Assembly: GCA_013399855.1 (NCBI GenBank)
Contig: VXAY01001095.1
Span: forward strand, 122,380 to 186,379
Length of the DNA stretch: 64,000 nucleotides
Direction: 5' to 3'
From: Oxyruncus cristatus
Lineage: Eukaryota > Chordata > Aves > Passeriformes > Cotingidae
In this document: piece by piece, positions 38,561-51,654 of the stretch
Layout of the letters: each line of letters begins with the position of its first letter
Numbering within the stretch: the first letter of the stretch is position 1
Notes under the pieces: generated by a model
The model's database searches: none
What the model saw: only the letters and a program-made list of their open reading frames with translations
Told to the model about the DNA's origin: nothing
Translations under genes and position numbers: made by a program

Positions 38561-39137
38561 ATAAAAACTCCTAGTGGTCTCAAAATGCCATAAAAAAGAA
38601 TTTTTAAACCTGTGTCATTATGGGTGCTCCTTCTTTCCTGTGTCTGCCGTCCTAAGAAGGGACTGTGGAAATGATTCTATGATTGTAAAAATGTGAAAAA
38701 AGACATTCTAATGACATCACTGTAGCTGCAGTGCTGCTATGTACTGTCAAATCACCCACTCTGTGAAATATTTAGCTTAGTTTGCCTTGTAACCACAAAC
38801 AGGAATGGTAAATGAATTTTTGAAGACCTAGAAAAAGGGCTAAGTGACTCCTGAATGTGAAACTTCTTCTACCCAGATTCATTTGCAGTTTTCTGCTATT
38901 TTGTAAAAAATAACGCATTAAAAAAAGGAAAAACACCAAGCAGCTTAGCTTTTCTTTTCTCAGAAATTAGTACTGAAACCGGATAGTTTCTTTGCACAAG
39001 AAGTGCAGCACTAACATTTCCAGCAGTGCAGCTGATACCTCTTCAAATCACAGTGCTACTAGAAGCAGGAGTGAAATGGTGAAAGAGAAGAAAACACCAG
39101 AGGAAAATGATTTTTGGTTTCATCTCCAGCTTCTTAC

Positions 39138-39294
39138 CATCTCCAGCAGGCTAAAGAGTAACTGGCTGTGTTTCCTGACTGTGTTATAAGCTCGACAACA
39201 AAGCTCCACAAACTCTTGAAAACGCTGTGGGTTTTTTCCACCTTCCGTGATGAAATACTCCATCTCTGATGTGAAGATGAAGGGAGCTCGGTCC
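39138..39294 (-). CDS. PIK3C2G: PIK3C2G exon w7: activation loop end, C-lobe
   Basis: This 157-nt exon has one base completing an arginine, then 52 codons (fragment residues 274-325). The acceptor is ttttcaag and the donor gtaaga. It opens [20 protein letters not shown] and continues through [20 protein letters not shown] to SLLEM. The first residues complete the class II activation loop (R-R-D-R-A-P-F across the junction with w6), which sets lipid substrate preference. The rest is the C-lobe helical region. Human has KRDRAPF, so the basic pair is kept. The reading frame remains open on the antisense strand, but without homology. Confidence 0.97.
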
Positions 39295-40540
39295 CTTGAA
39301 AAGAGAACAGTTACATGAGAAATTTCACTGAAAACAGCTAATCATGCATGACAGTTAATATTTGTAACTTGTTATTCACATTTGTTTTCCCAGTATTACC
39401 TTCCTCATTATTTCATCTCTCACTTCCTCAGTGTGCAAATCTCTATCGCTCTGCCTGGTGTTACTGACTAATTGGGGCAGAGAAAGGTTTTAGAGCAAGA
39501 GGTTCCTCATGAGAAATTCAACAACTGAACAAGTGTTTTGTTCTGGCTCTTCTTTGCTTTTCTTTTTAAACTCTCATTGCTTTAATTTCTTGACTCTAGC
39601 CTGAAAGTGAATCTGGAAGCAAATTCTCTCCTGGTATTGAAATATTTAAAAGCTGTTCTCAAAGAGGATGGGTTATAAATATCAACTACCAACTAGGCAG
39701 GAAGGGAATTTAAGAAAAAAACCCTACAACTCCACAATCCAACAAAAGCAAAAACTCAACAGGTATGGTGCTATCATTAAATATACACCATTCCGAAGAG
39801 ATATTTCTGACTCAAGTTAAAACAGAATATACATACATTGTTTGTCAGTACATTTACTCTGTATTCACCCCAGAGTAAATAAGGTGTAGAATCCAACAAC
39901 ATGGCTTGCCTTTTTTCTTATCACTGGCATAGTTTGTGGCTATGGCATGCTATTGCAGAAGAAAACAGATTAGCCAGTCTTCTGCTAACAATCCTATCAT
40001 TCCATAGTTTCAGAAAGGCCTGATAAACTGCATCCTCTCACAGAAAAAACTACTGCAGTGATTTACTCACCACAACTGTGTACACAGAGGCATGTAAACA
40101 GATTAGAGGGCTCTATTCCAAGGCCATATACAATGTGTGTTAACCCTTAGTTCAAAATGGACTTGAATAAACTAAATATTCTTGGGAAGTTTGAACACAG
40201 AATCAAATCTAAGGACGTCAGTTTCTTGCTAAAACCTCAAACATGGGCTGAATCTGAACACACTCTGCTTCCTGATGTACCCATAAATAACACAGATTAG
40301 TTTTCCTCAGAGTTTTCCTAATTTTCCCATAAAAATGCTTGCCTTGTATTATTGTAGAAAGAAAAACAAGCTGTCATGAGATTCTAGGCTGCAGCTGGAG
40401 GTTTTAGTCACAAGAAATGCTTGAGGCCTTCCCATCCTTATGTTTGGAAATTCTTCCTGGTTTACATGGCAGCTAACTCTGAGTCCAGACCTCTCATGTT
40501 TGTCATTCACCTCAAAGCAGTCCAGGCCATTAAGGTGTTT

Positions 40541-40569
40541 TTTGTTGTTGTTGTTGGTGGTGGTGGTTT
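40541..40569. repeat. (GTT)n(GGT)n microsatellite
   Basis: Four to five gttgtt units turn into ggtggtggtggt and then a T run. This is a short triplet microsatellite. Confidence 0.75.
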
Positions 40570-42784
40570 TTTTAAATATATTATTCAGTTTCAGCTAGGT
40601 AGTACTAGACATGGGGAAGGCCCACAATAGTAATTGTTTTCTTCCATATTTTTCTGTATGTTTGTTGTGAAATGAGTGTTTTAAGGTCGTTTAAAAAAGC
40701 ACCACCACAATTATGCAAGACAGGAGTTCACAGTGTGAGGGCTATATTACACTATGACTGTTACATAGTTATTGTGTAGTTTTGTGCTGTAGCTCTCAGA
40801 GAATTACAAACCTGTGTCTCTTACTGATTTCCAAGTGGGACATTTTCCCAGAACCTTCCTTCTTACTCATCCATTATCTGGCTCATCTTCATCAGTCGTA
40901 TTTAAATCAGTTTATCAGTAGTATTTAAAATAGATATTTAGTATTAAATAACTTGATAAAGTAAGCATCACAGAAGTCAATTTGCTGAAGCCCATAGGAA
41001 AGAGAGATAGATCCAGAAAATTAGCAACGTTAACATCTTAACTTATCTATGGACAGAAGTCCAACCTAAATCCTAATTTGAAAGCATTTTACCATCTTGA
41101 GAATGTCTAAAACTCAAATTTGTTCTTGGGCTAAAGTATTCCAAAGTCAAAACTACTGCTGTAAATGCGATGCATTTTTTCAAAATTCATATTTGATTTC
41201 TGATGTCCAACTGCATCAAGAGACACAGTCACACCATGAAAACAGAGCCCTTTCAGAGCTAGGCCAAGTCTCCCACATCGAGCTACTTGAGATGAAAACA
41301 GATACTGCAATCAGAAATTACTTTACTGGAAGAAATATGGTGTTTACATTGTTGGTCTGGGCTGTGGGCCAACTTCCACATAATGTAATCACTGCAACAT
41401 TAGTCAATTCTCTTACTGTTGTTGCTGAAGAATCCATTTGAACACATAACTGATATTTTAGTATTTACATTTTATTTGTAGATTAATTTGACTAGTAAAA
41501 CTATGTAAAGCAGTTTTACAAGGTTCTTAAATTTCTCAGTATCATTTATCACTGTATTCTAAGGTGGTAGGCCTGTTTTCTCTTGTTAACCTCAAAATAT
41601 GATGTAGAAATCTGATTTCCCTGGTTTTGCTTAAGGTCTAGTGATATCAGAGCCTCCCCCATGAGGCAACCCCTGCACTCAGTCAGATGCTGAAGCTTCA
41701 GCCCCGTGTGTGTCTAAATAACTGACTGGTTGGTCATAAAGGGAACTCTTTGCAATTTAAATCAAAAAAAAAGAACAACACATAAAACCAACTTCAAATA
41801 TGGGAGGCAAGACCCATAGGCAAGACCCAAGAAGGAAAACTACAGTCATTTCTCACAATAGTATTAAAAAACGAAATTTCAGTGGGAGAAGACGCTTACT
41901 CACTCAAGAGTACACAAAGGATTCTGAAAAACCAATTGACAGGCTGAACGTTTGTGTGTATAGATGCAAAATATTCCTTACCATTTTCATAAACCCCTTT
42001 GGAAAACAAAAAACATAGAAGGGCACAGTCTAAAACATTGCTCCACCAAAATTACAAACAGCCAAGTCCAGTCACTGACCATCATACATGGGAAAATTTA
42101 CATCAGGAAACAACAGAGGTTGTTTTAGCCTGCATGAGGAAAAAAGCAATACATGCCCTGATGTTGCCAGTGTACCACACCCCACACACATGTGCAAACG
42201 AACATCATCCTGGTGGACAGTCGGTATTCCTATATTCAAACCAGTACATCTCTAACTGACAGCCTTCTTTGTGGCACAAAGAAGCTTGCTCACAAGAAGT
42301 CATCTACAAGATATAAACATTAGATACCTCTTACCCTAAAACAGACCCTCAAGATCACAGCTAAGGCCTGTAATACCTTACATGCATAGGGTCTTCAATG
42401 ACCAATGACTGTGTAACAGCCAATGGAACAAGAGTCCCTTGGCCTAAAATCTGAATGGATTACAAATTGCTGCCTCCATCAAATTTAAAGAAATGATTGG
42501 CATCAGTTTAACAAAACTGGTATGATGAAGTATTTTCAAGTAAAAGCCTTTTACTATATCTCTGTAGACCAAAAGCCTTTTTCTTTTCTTTATGGTGTGC
42601 TAAAGAAATATGGACTTGAAGCATTATTGAATGACCTCTACCATGTAATTTTAATGTTGTATACCATTATTTCTAGAAAAGAAAAGCCTCATTGAGAGAA
42701 CTAGTGTGGCTTGAGACAGACCAAAGACCAAAGATGTACAGCCAATAAACCTCCCAAAATCATTAAACCTACCTTACTCAACTA

Positions 42785-42837
42785 CTCTTTTCTTTCCTTT
42801 CTTTCCTTCCTTTTTCTTTTTTTTTTTTTTTCCCCCC
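42785..42837. repeat. Pyrimidine tract (TTTC/TTCC)n-T14-C6
   Basis: This unbroken run of about 53 pyrimidines on the plus strand is built of ttttc, tttcc and ttccttcc units, then a T run, then C6. It is a homopurine-homopyrimidine simple repeat. Confidence 0.85.
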
Positions 42838-43032
42838 ACTAAAGAGCCCTGGATGAGATTAATGAACCCTTTGGTTTTATAATAGAAATCAGTCAAAAAG
42901 GCAATACTCCTGTTTATGACAGAGTGTGATTGCAGTCCTGGATTTTAAAGACTTATACTTTACTATGGCTGTGACAAAAGAGTTTACTCAAGCCATTCAG
43001 TGAGAAGCAAGGCTGGTTTTATGGTGGTTTTA

Positions 43033-43054
43033 TTTTTTTTTTTTTTTTTTTTTT
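43033..43054. repeat. Poly(T) tract (22 T)
   Basis: This long T homopolymer on the plus strand is immediately preceded by a small duplication, 'ggttttatggtggttttat'. It would read as a poly(A) tail on the minus strand, but no retroposon body was recognised next to it. Confidence 0.85.
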
Positions 43055-44299
43055 CCTCATGTGCTGCTTTTAGAGATTTAAGATTTTCATGGGAATGTGT
43101 TTTGCAGTTCCTCTGGAGATTACAAATGTTTGGATGATATGTCATGAGAGGGAAGGAAGAAAGGAAACCTCAAGCAAATGAAGAGATCATCATGCAAAAA
43201 TAAACTTGGTCTGGGGTGATGGGAACACTTACTGGGACTTAGCTGTAGGCTAGAAATATGCTGCATTCCTAGAAAACCAGTAAGATCATCAGGATTTGTT
43301 ACAAAGCACTAGATGTAAACTGATTAACAAAGCTTGTAAGGTCAACAATGGTTTTAGTTTTTCCTAATGTGAATCTCACAGTACGGAACATTCAAGAATG
43401 ATACACTGACTTCCTTTTATATTAAGTAGGAAAAGCAGATAAGATACTCAACAACAAATAACCTTTACTCTGATCCAATCTAAACTTCCCAATGGTGAAC
43501 TTACAGAAAAGTCCAAGTCACACACATTAATACAATGAGATCAAAACAGTCATAGTCCAAGCTGTCATAGGGACAGTGCGTGAGAAACCAGACAGAACTC
43601 TGTGCAATTTAAAACCAGCTGCTCAGCAGCACATGCCCCCAGATATTCCCTGGCTGCTTTAAAACCATTTTGGCTGAGTCAAGAGTGACTGATGGTATTC
43701 AGCATGACTATGTGGAATTTAGATGTATCCAATAAAATAGGAGAAGATTTTAGGAAGTGCTTGACTGCTGACATCCTTTGCGGCAAAAGCAAAACGCTTA
43801 TTGAAGACTGCACTCACACAAAATAAACGCACGAGTCCTTATTTCCCTAAGCCAAATGAAAATGTTTAATCATAGTAATCACATATATTTGTAGAAACAG
43901 AAAAAACCATAAGCAATGGTATTCCTTTTATATATTGAAGAATGAAACAGGGAACACTGCACAACATGATTCATCTCCAGCACACACATAATGATACATA
44001 AAGAAATATGCCTGGACCACAAGAGATACTCCATTTTTCTTACCAGGACAAGATCAACTACAAACATGCTTCTGATATGCTTATTTAGCCTATTCTCATA
44101 GATTTTTATTGATAGAATTCTTCTTAGACCTCCCTATCAAATTTCTGTTCTAGTATGATCCCTCCCAGTGTTTTTTGTCTTAATGCCTAATCTAATCCTT
44201 GCTGTGCTTTCATCCTATTAATTCCTGTTCTTTCCTAAGGGAACATGAAGATCCCGTCTTCTTTACAGCAGCTGCTAATGTATTTGCAGACTGTTACTG

Positions 44300-44610
44300 T
44301 ATTTCCTCAATCTTCTGTAGACAATTGTTGCAACCTTTTCTCACAAGTGTTGTTTTTTGGATGTCTGATAACTTTAATTGCTTTTCTCTGGACTCCTTGT
44401 AATTTCTCTGGACTCCTTATCCATATCTATCTAAAAGTAAAATGTTAAAAATACTCCAGCTGAATGTGAAGTTTTCTCAGTGTTACGTAAGGCGAAAGGA
44501 TTACTTGACATTTCAAGCTTTCCAATTCAGTATTTTATCAACTCGTATTCAACTATGACTGTAGGATAACTCTCAGATCCCTTTCTAAAAAACTGCTAAT
44601 CCAAACTTTT
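44300..44610 (-). mobile_element. Old CR1-like LINE fragment, antisense
   Basis: The plus strand shows the well-known antisense CR1 series: 'ttgttgcaaccttttctcac', 'cttttctctggactccttgt', 'aatactccagctgaatgtga', and at the end 'ctctcagatccctttctaaa'. In intact sauropsid copies these correspond to 'cttctctggactc...ccaattt', 'actccagctgaggcct' and 'ccagatccctttc'. The element therefore runs on the minus strand, the same direction as PIK3C2G. It contains a local 20-bp-period duplication of 'ttctctggactcctt' (44384 and 44404). Confidence 0.68.
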
Positions 44611-44779
44611 GTCACAGTCAAAACCTTTTACAATAGACTTCTAGTAAAAAAATGAAAAGGTTTTACTTATTCTTGAAAGATGTTCTACCTAGTACTTAAT
44701 TTTTCATACCCTGCTAGAACAAGGAAGATGTTGCTAAACTGGAGTAATTCAGCAAAGATCCACCACCATGCTGGTGGTA

Positions 44780-44842
44780 CATGACTGTGAGGAGAGGCTG
44801 AGGAAGGTGGCCTTGTTTACCCAGGAGCAATAGCTCCCCCTT
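44780..44842 (+). mobile_element. Possible CR1 fragment
   Basis: The stretch 'gtgaggagaggctgaggaag' followed by 'ccttgtttacccaggag' matches the CR1 motif 'gaggagaggctgaggga...ttgtttagcctggag'. The match is short, so the call is tentative. Confidence 0.4.
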
Positions 44843-47764
44843 GGCAGTGCTGGCAAAACAGTTTTACACCGCTCAGTGGGAAGGCCCAGATCATCTTATC
44901 TTCAGAAAACCTTCACAACAGCTCCTCCAACATAAAGAGAAAAAAAAAAAAAAAGAAAAAGAAAACCGAAACTCTCAATGTGGGACCTGATTCTCATTTG
45001 TATCAGTAAAGCTCACTTTGAAAGATCAGAATTGAGACCACTACAGATCATTTACTTAATCTATTTCAGAGCCCGGGGTTATAATCAATCCACACTCCTC
45101 TCATTGTCTGACTCAGTGGCTTTTAAATCTGCAAAAAAGTTCATACTGTCAAACAAAACTGGAAGGTGCTCGCCACCAAAAATAGACCCTGTTACAGCAT
45201 CAGCTAAACAATTCTTGTTTCTGTTTACGGAAGTGTATTTTAGTTGTATTTTAACTGCAAACATATTTGATCAGTGATACAGATGCTCTGATATCTTATA
45301 AAGTGTTATTATTGCAGAGTGGATTAAAAGCTGCTTTGTGACTTCATGGTATTGGTGAAAAAATACAAAGGCCTGATTCACAAACTTCACAGACCCAAAC
45401 CAAATAATTAACTTTAAACAGCACAACTTAAAATGTATCTGAGTTCAGCACTTGTGTAATTCAATATAAATGACTGGCAAGCATATGAGCTTTGGTGATA
45501 TGTAGATAATTGTGGGCACCTCATCACACACATCTCTACATCAAGAATGTTTGGCACATTGGTAGACTTAAATAGAACTAAAGTTCCTATTAAAATAAAA
45601 GGCAGGACATGCAAACAAGGGATTCATCATCTCTATTTCCTCATTTTCAATTGTCAAGACTGAAATTCCTTTTTTTTTACCTTCATCTCTAACAAACACT
45701 CACCTATGTAAGGACTACAGAAACTGAGTCATTTGACTGAAATCTGCTTTCTTCCACTTCATCTTATTTCAAAATTGCTTCAAAGTATCTCAAGATATTG
45801 CTCTTCCTCATGAGCTGAGTAAAATTTTAGGCCATTACTGAAGTCAGAGACCAGTTTTCTTCTTGACCATATAGATGAGGAAATGCTGACTTGAGAGACC
45901 ACCCTCTAGCCCTTTACTTTAAACTTATTTTCCAGTGACCTGACTGTCAAGCAGATGAGATAAAAGCTCTGCCCTATTCTGAGAGAGATGGTTTATAAAC
46001 TCACCTCTCCGTAAAGCTGTTCTGAAACCCCACGTTACCAGACCCATAGTGGTAAATGGCCTGTGAATTTGCTGAAACTGGGAAAAGGTAGTTTTAAATG
46101 AGTTCTGCTACTCCCACTCTCTGTAGAAATTCAGTTAGAAATCTCTAGAAATTTCAGCTAGAAATTCAGTTTTCACAGTTTTCAGATGCCTTGCAGCAAC
46201 TAAAGAAAAAAGAAACTACATTCATGCCCTCATTAACCATTTCTCAACCTCTTGTCCCTCCCAATCTACCAGCCACCCGAACTCATAAAAAGCAAGACAG
46301 CAATGACAGGTTTCAGGTGGAAATGCTGGCAAAATCCTCTTTGACCGGATTATTTGAAAGAGCTGAGATAAACTCACTGATTGTCAATCAGTTTTATTGC
46401 TCCAGGTAGCCCACCATCCCACCTCCTCAACCTGCCAGCTACCTCGAGGTGCACAATCATATGACCTGCAATCAGAAAGGCAGGAACCTTAAGAAGGACA
46501 TGGCCACAGGCAACGAAGTGTGGAGATCAGACTGCAGTCTGAGCAGCAGGCAGCAAACAAAACACACTGACAACAGCTTGTGCCTAGAAGCTGTCTACCA
46601 TCAAAACCACCTCAGGGATCTGGGACTTGCACTGATGGACTTGCATGAATGAACCCACTGCAGCCTGCAGCCCTGGGCTCATTTTTTCCTGCTTGGATGG
46701 AGACATGTTCTGCACTTCACAAGTATGTCCAAGTGTTAAAAATGTAACATGGTGATCATATTTAGCACTTTAAGGCACACAGCTTTTCCTTTGTCAAAGG
46801 AGCCACAAATGTAGATACAATATAGCCTAAAAATGCAGGTACAACTTATTTTTTCCATGTCCATATGTCAATATTTCTATTCTACAAAGAAATACCTGAA
46901 AAGAAAAAGAATTTTTTTTTTCAAATAAACACTTCCAGTGAGACAGTAATACTAATTTTAGGTTATTAACACTAAAAAAGATGTTTTACTTTTAAAATAA
47001 AAAGAGGCACTTCTACATTTCTACATGCTCAGAATTTCTTAAGTACTTTTCAGTGCAAGAAAACATTGACTTAGGAAGAAAGTGTGGGAAACATAATTTT
47101 CCCATATTTTTGAAACTTCCTTAACAACTGGAATTTCCCAATGGAATAGTTAGGCTGCCTCTAGTAATTAACTTTGTAGAAGGAAACCAGCTTAACAGAT
47201 TTTCTGGGAAAACCATGCCAAGACCCAGGATTAGGTTGGCAAAGAGACAAGAGCGTTTCTGTGATTTTGATCAGGGAAAAAAACAGCCAGTGAGTGCTGT
47301 CTATAAACAGGATGACTTGATATTCAAAGAACAGAATGGACAGTGAATTTACACTGTGCCATGAGCTGGACTACTTCATATCTTGCCACCAAATTTCACA
47401 CCACACCTCATTGACTGAAAAAATACATATGACAGTGCTGGAAGTGACTGGTAGTGGGGAAGATGAGACTGCAGAAGTTGGGATTAGTTCAGTTAGCATA
47501 GGATTTAAATAAATCTCTTCCTGCTTAATTCACCAAAGAAGAAATTTTCCAAAGGAACTGGTCAGAACTGAAAAGAAGAAAGCAAAAGCCAAAGAAAGCA
47601 TGACAGGTACAGCCATAAGCCAGACACCTTCTTCCAAACCATTTGATGACTGACCTAGTCACGTATGATTACCTGGATAATATTGTACCTATTTAAGTTG
47701 CAATGGGTCTAAGATGATTGCCACAGGATGCTCAGTAGATGAAGAATAACACAGTTATATGAAA

Positions 47765-47865
47765 TTAAACAAGAAACACTTCTTCATACAGTTTGAAGTG
47801 TACCTGCAGAATTGCCTGCTTGAGAGGAATGTAGGGTCAAAAGTGGAGGCTGGATTAGAGAATGA
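47765..47865 (+). mobile_element. Old CR1/L2-like LINE fragment
   Basis: The order 'aagaaacacttcttcatacag', 'ctgcagaattgcctgcttga' and 'gaggaatgtagggtcaaaag' resembles the sauropsid CR1/L2 pol segment 'aagaacttcttcacacag ... ggaactccttgccagaggatgt'. It is strongly diverged, and the edges are uncertain. Confidence 0.42.
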
Positions 47866-47913
47866 AAGGAGCATTTTATTACCACTAACAAAATGTGTCA
47901 TCCAGTATGATTT

Positions 47914-47935
47914 AAAAAAAAAAAAAAAAAAAAAA
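47914..47935. repeat. Poly(A) tract (22 A)
   Basis: This uninterrupted A-run in plus orientation lies about 50 bp after a plus-oriented LINE-like stretch. It could be an old retroposon tail or a simple homopolymer. No target-site duplication was found by eye. Confidence 0.85.
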
Positions 47936-50697
47936 GATAATAAAATCTCATGGTTCAGTAGGGAAGTTCCCTGTGGGACTTTGGGAATAATTCTTCTGCC
48001 AAGCTCTGTTACTATGCTACTGGTTAGATACATCATATGTCTCCCTCCAACACTTCCGGAATATTAGCTCCTACATGCAAGGAAAGACAGGTTATTAGTA
48101 CTATTTGAAGTATTTGCTGCACTGTGAGGGCACATGGAAGTAACAAAGACAGCAAGTTCCTGATTCCTCTTCCATCTAAAATCGGAAAGAACTGATTTGT
48201 GACTTGGAATCAAAAACTGAGTAGATTTATTGGATATCACTTGAGAGTAGGAATTAGAAAAGTTAATGAATCCCTTGTTGGGGTGTATACATCAGGAATG
48301 CAAAAGTGAGCATGACTGCATGAATCATATGAGCTTCAAAAGGTTCTCTGAAGACTCATATTGGATTTGATATAAAGAACTGCAGCCCGTGCATGACAGC
48401 TGCCAAAGTACTCCTTGCACTTCAGAGGAAACACTCCATATGCAGAGCACTGCAGAAGACCTATCTTCAGGAAGTTTTATGAGGAATTAGGGTTTTGTGA
48501 CGGCAAAAAGCATTTCCTGAGAACAGAAAACGGACAGCTATGGCAAGCAACTTCCTAAGTTCTGTATGAAATTATTGTTTTAAACAGTTCAGACAGGGAT
48601 GCCTTTTCTATAAGCCTTCATTCACTTGCATAGATTTTGCCATTAGGAAAAAAAAAGTTTGTTTGTGTGATGTGTGCAAAGAACAGGTGTATGTATAGGA
48701 TTTGCATTAGAAGCATTTTATTATTTAAAGCCACGTATAGAACCTCACAAGTTTATGTAGGGCATCTACTATACGAACACCCAAGAGTCAGCACTAATAA
48801 TTCCAAAGGTTTGACAGCATTGTGCTGCTGGTTTTTCAATATTATTTTATGACTATGGTATTCTGGGGGTGCAAAGAACTCAAATAAAAATCTAACAAGA
48901 AATCAAATAAAAGTATAATATAAGAGCTGTTTAAGAAGCCGGAGGCGAAGCCTATTGCAGGCCTTTCCTTGCGGGAACAAGTAGATACAAATAGTACTTC
49001 GAGTTTCAAATTTTGAGGGAACCTGAAAATTGTGAGATATAAAAATGTAATATCCCAGTGTTCCTGTGTTAAAAATGTTACAGTTCATGAAGGTGCATAC
49101 AGCTCATAAGAACTACAGTCATTGATACTGTATCTGTGAGTTGCATGTAGGCTTGAGGAAAAAAATGATTATCCAATGGTGTTCACAACCTCCTGTTACA
49201 TGGGAGACCAAAGGATTCCTTAGGACTCATGAGGGCAGTCCACGAATGGGGTCCTAAATGTATGATTTTATTCTATAGCTTATAAGCAATACACTGCATT
49301 GAGAAACAATTAAAAGAGGCTGCTGTTTATTGAAGTGACTATATTTTAAGTCATTTTCATAGACTTCATAAGAAGATGTGGTAACTGAGCTGTAAAAAAA
49401 GTAAAATTAATATCTATTTTTATTATTGCTATTACACAATTTCTGTTTAAAATTGGTTGTGGTTTCCCCTCCTATATTTGCTTCACCCTCTTGTTCACTC
49501 AACTAGGTAATTGATTGATCATGTAAAATTAATACTCATGGAAATTCCTGTTAATTTCCAAAAGGAGTTTTGCTGGAGAGAAGGATGCAGCACTTGACAA
49601 GGAATGTGCATGAGTATCTGTTTTTATTACTCTGTTCTGCTTTATTCTTTCCAGAGCTAATAAGTAGGATTAAGGGAGCATATCCTGAATGATGGATGAT
49701 AATTCTGAGCACTGCAACTAAATCTTTTGACTGCCTGGCTTAGAAGTACTTATTATCCTCATCAGCTTCTCTCATATCAATACTCCCACACTGTTATGTC
49801 TGTCTAACACACTGAGATAGTCTAGAGCAGTCAAAGGCCAGCTTAAAAAAGAAAAAAAAAGAACAATTAGCTCAAACAATTCTGATACTTGTTCTGGAAA
49901 TTGGAAATTATTAGGAAACATGGAGGAAAGACATACACACACTACTCATCTTGTCACTATTAGGGATCATTCATCCATTCTTTGCTCTGCTTTAACAGCT
50001 GCTTTGTGTTTTGGACATACTGGCATTATATTATCCTATCTATTCTTACTCCATTCCAATTAATTCCTTCATAATACGTTCACATTAGGAGCTTGGATAC
50101 ATGATCACACTATTTTATTTATCTTTGTCATGGGATAGTTACATCACAGGTAGATACAAAGGTAAATCAGATATTTGCAAAACAACCCCTGAGCTGACTG
50201 TGGTTGGATGCAGAGCTTCAAAAGACCGTGAAAAAGTTTGCAAATTATAATTAAAATAAAATAACGTCATTATTCTCCATGTATATTTGGAAAATTTGGT
50301 TTCTTTTCTGAATATAGGGAAAAAGCTGTCAATTAGATAAATGTATGATTTTGGATCTGTTATAGGAACACTCCTCTGTTGGGAAAAAAACGATGGACAT
50401 CAGAATTCTTCTGTCATAGGTCAGTCTACTGTTCTGGTCACTGAACTGCATCATTCAAATCTCTGACCAAACAAGGATTTAGATTTCTCCTCTACACTGA
50501 AAGAGGATCTCCAACATATTTTAATTCTTTTTCCAGTCATTCCTATATTTGTTAAAAATACGTTGTTTTGGAAAATTCTGAAAGAAAAAGAAGCATGATC
50601 TCATTTGTATTTTTTTTTTTTAATGGGAGTTGATAAGGCTCTGAAATGTCAGAACCTTGCTTTGAAGTTTACCATGGGTGTTACTGTAGATACTAAC

Positions 50698-50867
50698 CTT
50701 CTGATACTTCCAAACATCTGTGCGTGACCTAAAAACCTTCCAAAATCTATGTGGAACATGCGTCCAGCTTTTGTCAGCATGATGTTGTCACTGTGTCGAT
50801 CACAGACTCCCAGAATGAAGGTAACAACACACCAGCCAGCGCAGGAATAAAAGAAATTCCTTACTGC
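50698..50867 (-). CDS. PIK3C2G: PIK3C2G exon w6: catalytic and activation loops
   Basis: This 170-nt exon has 56 codons (fragment residues 217-272) plus two bases of a split arginine. The acceptor is caactag and the donor gttagt. It opens [20 protein letters not shown]. The catalytic loop reads [12 protein letters not shown], with the catalytic Asp at 239, His 241 and Asn 244. The metal-binding DFG is at 257-259 in [15 protein letters not shown]. This exon carries the chemistry of the enzyme: transfer of ATP gamma-phosphate to the inositol 3-OH. Human C2-gamma has DRHNDN, so residue 242 is Ser instead of Asn here. The position is variable in PI3Ks (Leu in VPS34), so activity is probably kept. 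The activation loop is interrupted by the next intron. Confidence 0.98.
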
Positions 50868-51401
50868 CTAGTTGGGAAAATGAAAACACTTACATGAAAT
50901 ACACAAATGCACTGGTTTGTGATGCTAACAAAACAAAAAGAACACAAAACCCAAACCAAAACAAAAAAAGTAGCTCTACAAGTGCTTTGCTCGTTGCTGA
51001 AACTTTACCAGACAAGTGTTTGTAGGAATGGTACTCAAGTCATACAAAGATTTCAAAGTTACAATGCAAGAACAACTTTATGCGTGAGGTTTTCACCTTG
51101 TGCTTTACAGATACTTGAAAGACTATGGAAAATTTTGAGGTGAAAGGAACATTAGGAAAGCAAGCTTCTTGGCAGGAAGCTGAAATCTTCTGTTCAATGT
51201 TCTCCAAGAATATTGTAAAAACAATTCTTACAAAATTAAATGAAAATTCACAAATTTAACCATTTGCTTCATAAACAAAATAGGTTATTTTACACCTGCT
51301 GTCATGTTCTGTGCCAACACAGATCTTATTTTCTACAGAACTCAGTTGCCTTTCTCAAATCCTAATAATCGAGTCTCAAAATATTCCAACCCAAAAAACT
51401 G

Positions 51402-51470
51402 AACCCCATTTTACAGAAATGAGCTGAAATACAGAAAGGCTAAATAATTTTCTGCTCACTATGTAATATA
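51402..51470 (-). repeat. MIR-like SINE remnant, minus orientation
   Basis: The run 'ccccattttacagaaatgagctgaaatacagaaaggctaaat' (shown here in part) resembles the antisense of the MIR 'cccattttacagatgagg' and 'cagagaggttaagtaac' block. It lies about 190 bp from the plus-oriented remnant. Confidence 0.55.
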
Positions 51471-51654
51471 GAATCTCAAACCATCCTAATCTAGATCTTT
51501 ATGTTTCTGGACAAAACTTGTATCAGCCAAGGTAAATTATTATTTAGGCATCCAGGAATTCCCTGTAGATGCAGGGTGCCACCTTCAATGGCGGATATGG
51601 ATGACAGCACTGTGCAAGACTTAGGCCACAGCACAAGAGTTGGCTAAATTTTTT

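Larger units (their letters stand above)
34562..39137. other. Intron w7-w8
   Basis: This 4.6-kb intron has two tentative MIR-like stretches (about 36578-36640 and 38490-38560). A purine-rich A-run lies near 36080-36092. No gene was recognised. Confidence 0.55.
39295..50697. other. Intron w6-w7 (largest, 11.4 kb)
   Basis: No coding exon was recognised. It contains old CR1-like LINE pieces (about 44300-44610, 44780-44842, 47765-47865), long homopolymer tracts (42785-42837, 43033-43054, 47914-47935), a gtt/ggt run (40541-40569) and much AT-rich unique sequence. It lies between the two exons that together encode the activation loop. Confidence 0.6.

Noticed and set aside
47755..48067. Frames of about 100 codons on both strands around the A22 run
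   Set aside because: They read through a homopolymer (poly-Lys or poly-Phe) and a decayed LINE-like stretch.
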